Below, piece by piece: positions 58,258 through 64,000 of a DNA stretch of 64,000 bases. Both the position numbers and the translations under genes were made by a program. The notes below the pieces were generated by a model. The model did no database searches, was not told where the DNA came from, and saw nothing but the letters and a program-made list of their open reading frames with translations. Source of the DNA: Phlebopus portentosus. Lineage: Eukaryota > Basidiomycota > Agaricomycetes > Boletales > Boletinellaceae. Every line of letters starts with the position of its first letter. The stretch's first letter is position 1. The stretch lies in assembly GCA_037892935.1 (NCBI GenBank), contig JAYXKI010000003.1, forward strand, positions 310,001 to 374,000, read 5' to 3'.

Positions 58258-61134
58258 CCTCCTCCGATTGTGAGTACCCTGCCCCTATATGTCAATAGTA
58301 CCCATCTATGGTTTAGGAATGATCGCCATGGAAGTCAAGCCGCATTAGCCGCATCTTCGAAGGCTGCTATTCGCGATGGCGTCTCCTCTCTCTTTGATAC
58401 GGATGCATTGTACTCCCTCGCAATATATACAGAGAACGCGTCTCACCCTTTTCGTCTTCTGCATTGTGAAGCGAACAGTAGGAAGGAGTTCTAGATTCAG
58501 ATATCTCCATCTCACACCACCGTCCAGCCCATCGAATAGAGTCGATCCGGTGTCCGCTCAGAAGACATCCGCAACTCTAACCAATTGGGAAATGATACCT
58601 TCCTTCCTATTCAGGTACCCGTCTTACATCCGGTCTGGAGCACCCAGCACCCCCTATCCACCACCCCCAATTTCATTCCTACTGTGCACGAAAGGGCACG
58701 AAGCGGAAGGAAGCGAAACGGACGGAGTACGGTACGGTGCGGTGCGTAAACACCATCTTCGTCTCGGGGTCCCGTCGTCCCTTTCTTTTCCAGCAATGGT
58801 GTACTCACTTTGCGGTGTAGCCAAATTTAAAGCTGTGTGTGTGCAATGTGCATGTATCATCTCGCCGAAGTCGTAACCATCCATCACCATCACTCTATTC
58901 TCTACAGCAATCTTTCCTTGGATATCATTATTCCTTTCGGCCCTCCACATATCAGCCGAGCGTCATAAGAATCATACAAGACATTGGGGTAGACATTAGA
59001 ATTTCAAAAAGAGAACAGTGTATCCACCTTTCAAGTCCTCGTGTAAATGGACCGTCAGATGCGATCTTCCGGTGGTCTTCGGACCCGATGGTTTTGGTAA
59101 GTGATCGACGTTTATGCTAGACTTGGCTATTTCTCCACAACTCGCGACATTTTTTCATAAACAAAAAAAATCGCAATTAATACTGTATGTGGCCTTACTT
59201 CTTGAAGAAAAAGTTCAGAGAGAGATATGTGGTTCCAATCCAAGGAGAAGAGACACAGATGGTGTTTCAGGCACGCGTCGATCCTTCCTCCCATGCAACA
59301 TTTATATCGACATTTTTTTCTGGCTTTTCCAGTAGCATAGCATCTGACTCATACTTATTTTCAGACAGCTTTTTCTGCATGAAAATGCAAGTGGGATGAC
59401 TGAAAGTGCTGGTCTATGACGAGTGTCGATCAATTACCAAAGACAGGGGCTGAAGACAGAGATCCACGGGACCGGGCGGGAGGGATGTTGACTGGTAGAC
59501 TGGTAGGGTGACTTTTCTTGGCTTGGACCTGTTGCCACGACACGTCATGGTGGGTACCAACAACTGGCGTAACAAGAACAAACAAGGCAACTTTGTTTTC
59601 CTAATTTGAAAGTTGCAAGTGCTTTAGTGCTACGTCATGTTTGGATCTATCTAGGAATTACACGAGGGCACGTTGTCCCCCTATTGCATGTGTCTAAATT
59701 CACATGGGCATCTCATGACTTCATGTTATCACAAAACAAGAAAGCTTCACTTACGGAATTCAGGATCCGCCGGGATTCATATAACATACAGATAACAACA
59801 AGCTTGCAACAGGGACACCTTCGAATGAGAGCAGACGAACGAATAGGGAGGCCTCCGCGCCTAAGGAGCAAAATCTCCCATTGGCGAGTATCCACATATG
59901 TATAAATATCCACCTTACAATTGGCTTTAGCAAGTGTTATACTGTCACCATCCACTCGCGAATCCACGAATCCACGCATCACGACGATACACCTCTAAGA
60001 GCCGATTGGTTAGCCTACTACTATCGATACATCTCGGAAAACATTAAACCCAAGTTATCGATATGAATCATAAGGGCAGCAGTTCCATTGGCGTGTATCC
60101 ACAACGCACGGATGATACACACAACATGCAGAGAAGAGAGCATCGATTGGCTCCCGGTCGGATGTTGGCAAGGAAGCGGCGGAAGGATGGATACAATTGG
60201 ACGTGAAGGAGTCCCCAACACGACATTATTACTTAGTGCGTGAGGAAGATCGAAAACCATCAGGGCAATCGGAAGAACCGCATTTCATCTCGGTCGTTGT
60301 ATACGTACGCGGTAAGATCAGATCAGATGCTATCATGTATGTATTTCATGTCTGTATTTCATGTACGTATTGCATGTATATTTTGTATATGTTTTGATAA
60401 CTATACTACTCGACTGTTATGACTATGCTGCACAGAACCGATATGACGACTGAGTACTAGAATCGAAAAAAGAAAAAAAAACGAAACCGAATGATTGCAA
60501 AACGAAACAGCGGGGAATGCGTGTATGTGCTACAAAAAACTTAATTTACAGGTTGTGTTGCATCAGGGGAGACAGAAAAAAAAAAAAAAAGGAAACAGAA
60601 TAAAGACAGCTGAAAAAAGAAAGCTGCACTTGCGGGAAAAAAATACAGCGTGCAACAGGCGTTTATGTAGCAGCGAAAGTAAAGAAACAATGCATAAGAG
60701 TTGAACGATAAATAACGACATGAAAGAAGAGAGAAGAAGAGCGGAGCAGGAAAGGAACACCAGATGAGGGTGGGCTTGTGTTTCGGGCAAAGAAGTCCGA
60801 AACACTTCCCACCAGAATCGATATCAAGTGCCGGGTACGGGTATGGTGCAACGAAACGCAGTACAGGGTAGTATACTAGAGGATCATCGGGATAGAAAGC
60901 AAAGGAAATGGTAGAAGCAATGCAATACAGGTAGTAACACAGGTTGTTTCGCAAATCGGAGTGAACGAGTGCATACCGCGCCGATAATTACGAAATGCGT
61001 GTATAGTCCTCTGGCGCGGCGAAATTCTAGGAGACGGCAGTGTGGCGCATGGTGTCATTCGTCGGAGCTCAAATGAGGTCCAGTACGTTTTGAAGTTGAG
61101 CGGTGGGAGGGAGAGATGAGAATCGGCCAGAAAA
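58258..61134. other. Long gene-poor stretch
   Basis: About 2.9 kb in which I can support no gene. It contains an AT-rich core, A-runs near 60465-60480 and 60576-60590, a gatcagatc-like and catgta-rich stretch near 60310-60390, and no repeat of transposon type. It may hold UTRs or a noncoding RNA, but nothing in sequence proves it. Confidence 0.5.
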
Positions 61135-62515
61135 TCAGATAGTGCGCTATATGAGTTCAAATATTCGAGTATTAGTTGAATATCTACTTAAGCTGAGGGA
61201 ATACAAATCACGTACCTTTACCATGGACCATTGAACTGCAACCTCACGAATGCGTCCTAGTAACGTAGTACGGCATTGATCGCAAGCGAGGTGTTCTGCT
61301 AGTGGTTGGAGTGTCGATTCAATCGTGCTAGCGCTAAGATCCGGTCGAGCTTCCCACGTTAGGTACGCTGTAGCAAGCGACCAAGCCCTTGTGACAGCCT
61401 TCTGCTCGGTAAAATCACAGATCTGCGTTGGAGCGTGAGGTGGGGGTGGGACAACAAGTAATCGCTTCAGCTAGAAAAGGAAGCTTAGGTAAGCATTTCG
61501 CAGGTCAGCACCAGACGGAATTACATACTGCGTCAATTCGGCCAAGATGGAGGAAGAAAAGTTTCTTGAGGTAGACGGGTCCTATCCTCATGGCCATTTC
61601 GTCGGTGAGCGTGGGGAGTTGAAAGGAAAGGAGATGCGAGGATGTCGTAATTGCAAGATCCGGCAAATCATTTGAAGCTGCAAGAGCATATACGTCGAGA
61701 GGATTTGTGGGTGCATATGAAAGGAGCGACTGATATAAAGGAGCGCCGGGAGCGACGTATTTCTTCAAGGGAAGACCATATACTTTGCACGCAGCGACAG
61801 CCGCCGAAAGGTCCGCGAGCGACGGGTAATAATGCGCGAATGACATATCGTAAATTGAATGTAACAAGATGTTCATAACGGCCGAGCTCTCGGCTAGATT
61901 AAGAATGGGGTCTGAATCGGCATTCTCGCGGGCAATCGGTAGATGGCTATTGAATCCGTTTCGCGATGCAGAGATAAGGCGTTTTGAATTCACATAGAAG
62001 AACACCGAATCGCAGGTAAGGATTATAACGTCGGTTGCAAGGTCGCCATCGGATTGCGGGAAAAAAGTCGTCGAGACCGAGATGCATGTATTGCCTTCCA
62101 GCTTATTGTCAACGACGGGTGAGCTTACTTGCGAATCCTATCCAGAAGACAAATGTCAGCATGACAGTCGGTGCCGTGTAGATAGGGACATCGTAACAAC
62201 AATATAGAAATAGAAAATTGAACGGGTGGAAGGCGCAGATGCCGGTATACATGAGAATGCAACGCGATGGCATCAAACAAGAAAATCAAGAAAAGAGCGC
62301 CCATAGTAAGAGAGGCAAAAGAAGAGAAAAGACGAGTGGCAACTCACGGGCGGCGTCAGAACTGCACAGGGCGAGAAGCCACGGTCTGAATCTGAGCTTG
62401 CGTTGGAAGTGTCGGACGAGTCAAGTTCAAGACCAGGCATCTTGTCGTCGATGCGTATGGCCTTCTCCCAATCTGAAGTGAAGTCGCTGAAGCCGACGTC
62501 GAAAACATCGTCCAT
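61135..62515 (-). CDS. BTB-like protein of the basidiomycete type
   Basis: Four exons (62515-62348, 62137-61529, 61470-61216, 61146-61135) give 347 residues; the last exon codes only three residues. After an acidic start (MDDVFDVGFSDFTSDWEKA), the BTB-like part reads ATDVIILTCDSVFFYVNSKRLISAS, then NLAESSAVMNILLHSIYDMSFAHYYPSLADLSAAV, VYGLPLKKYV, and a helical C-terminal part with CDQCRTTLLGRIREVAVQWSMVK, a CxxC pair. This follows the same plan as the BTB gene at 33356 but is only distantly related. A role as a substrate adaptor is inference. Confidence 0.8.
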
Positions 62516-64000
62516 CGTAGGGACCCGGGCGCGAAATAAAATATGATAAAGGCGATTCAAACACCGAAATGAAGTCCGCTGTGCGACAAAGCTGAGTGTT
62601 TATGATAGAGGAGGTACTGGAAAGAGAAGCACGGGAGAAGAGGGCTATAAGAGCGAGGTGAGCAAGTTAACAACCGGAGGGAAGAGGAGGTAGTACCTTT
62701 ACTTGGTGGTGGATGCAATGTGGGGAGTACTTAGTGAGACGCGCAGAAACTCCGTACCGCGTCTCTTATGTCTCGCGTAGATTACACCTTCCTATTCGGG
62801 AAGTGTCTTCTGGCACCCCCTCTTCGGGCATGCACTCGACGTAAGAAGCATTTTGTGGTCCGTCAGTACTAGTGGAAACCATGCTGCCATATTTGTCATT
62901 TATTTCTGTGTTGGACATTGGCCACCCGTGGAGCATCTCCAATTTCGTCCAATTTTACCCCTAGTATAAGGTTCGTTATGAATAACCTGTGCGCCAAGTC
63001 TCCTTCGCTCACACTAGTCTTGCGATCTCCGACCCGAGTTGCGCTTACACAGGGGAATAATCGGTAACTAGATGACAAACAAAATCTGAAATACCAAAAG
63101 GGATTTAAATTCCAATTTTGTAAACAAAGAAAGCCCAAAAAGTCTCACATAAAGAAGCTGAAATTCAGTAAAGGAAAAGATGCCTACGTTTCTGCGCTGC
63201 CAAAATTTCATATCATCTCAAGGAGGAATTTTCAAGTTTGCTTTGTAATGTCGTTAAATAATAAATAAGTCGCCCGATCGGTGGGCGATCGGTGGGCTGT
63301 CGGGTGTCGGGTCAAATGTATTGGTAAGCCAAAATTTCAAACTACGAAATTTAATCAAGATATTCTTACTATGTAGACCAGATAGAGGGTCCGGCATGAA
63401 ATGTATTAAGTGCTAAATGTTTGCATATTGCCCAACTTATTTATTCTTTGACGAGGTTATAAAAGAAGCTTGAAATTTCTTCTGTAATGATATGAAATTT
63501 TTGCAGTGCGGAACATAAGTGTGCTTTCCTTAATGGGATTTCAGTTTCTTTATATGAATCTTACTTGAAATCTCTTTGTTTATGTACCAAATCGGGATCC
63601 AATCATTTTTGTTATTTCAAATTTGGTTTGTCAGCTAGTTACCGATATTCCAGGTTTTTATAACTTCAGCTATAGGACGACGAAACGCAATCAAAAATGT
63701 TTAATGGATTTCGCGAAAGATTAAAGTCGTCTAAAGTCCAGACCATTGCATCCAAAATGAAAGTTGAGAACATCTGCGGTAACGACTTTGTAATAGTAGA
63801 AATCTCAAGCTTTGGGTCAGACTTCTGGCTTGGAGCTAAATTTCTTCTCAGAGTCCGAGCAAGGCATTCCGTAACTGCTGGAGAAACTCAGCCGCCTCGC
63901 GCGCCATAACTCGCGCCACCCTGTCTTCGTCCGTCATAGAAACATACACAAGTACTGTCTCTGCACGCTTCAATTCTGGTCCGGACGGAATTACAATTCC
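62516..64000. other. Right edge, no supported gene
   Basis: AT-rich sequence with short frames only. A small direct repeat, cgatcggtggg, occurs twice at about 63276-63297, next to a gtcgggtgtcggg tract. The last 150 bases turn GC-richer and may be the start of another gene beyond the window. Confidence 0.45.

Noticed and set aside
60541..60954. Hydrophobic minus-strand frame near 60.7 kb
   Set aside because: Phe/Leu/Ser-rich translation of a GA-rich tract, with no start context or splice structure.
63697..63909. Short plus-strand frame near the right edge
   Set aside because: 70 residues without recognisable pattern in AT-rich sequence; not enough to support a gene.

Overview
The window is nuclear DNA of a filamentous basidiomycete, most likely a mushroom-forming Agaricomycete. 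The genes are dense, on both strands, and broken by many short GT-AG introns (about 45-70 bases). Two class I hydrophobins, a CDC7 kinase, a basidiomycete-type BTB protein, a kinase fragment of fungal FunK1 style and several families I know only from basidiomycetes all point there. I cannot name the genus from sequence alone.

Layout. 1-20 kb: a Cys-rich basic protein (-), an Arb1-like Argonaute-binding protein with GW/WG motifs (+), hydrophobin 1 (-), U1 snRNP protein C (-), a divergent 14-3-3 (+) followed by a 1.2-kb tandem duplication that left one intact and one dead copy of an unknown gene, a small unknown gene (+), a kinase C-lobe-like gene (+), tRNA-Arg(TCG), CDC7 kinase (-), RRP7 (+) and a WBP2-like GRAM protein (-). 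20-33 kb: hydrophobin 2 (+), a tRNA-Ile relic, simple repeats, a Ubp1/USP1-like deubiquitinase (-), an 81-residue protein (-), a DNAJC28-type DUF1992 protein (-) and an intron-bearing tRNA-Ile. 33-45 kb: a BTB protein (+), delta-1-pyrroline-5-carboxylate dehydrogenase (+), tRNA-Arg(ACG), a PPIL4-type cyclophilin with an RRM (+), a secreted aspartic protease (-), a conserved unknown protein (-) and COQ10 (+). 46-64 kb: a secreted double-psi beta-barrel protein (+), a tRNA-Arg relic, a DUF6593-like protein (-), membrane-protein debris, a GIS2/CNBP zinc-knuckle protein (+), SUA5 (-), the DEAD-box helicase DBP8 (+) and a second BTB-type protein (-).

Most genes are housekeeping: ribosome biogenesis (RRP7, DBP8), splicing (U1C, the cyclophilin-RRM protein), replication initiation (CDC7), tRNA modification (SUA5), proline catabolism (P5CDH) and coenzyme Q function (COQ10). 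Secreted or surface proteins (two hydrophobins, the aspartic protease, the DPBB protein) are scattered among them and several have a clear TATA box about 100 bases upstream. I see no intact transposon, CRISPR array or natural-product cluster. The features most worth a second look are the GW/WG region of the Arb1-like protein, the tandem duplication after the 14-3-3 gene, the kinase C-lobe-like gene, and a set of single-base frame slips in otherwise well conserved genes between about 26.8 and 45.4 kb, which may be assembly errors.
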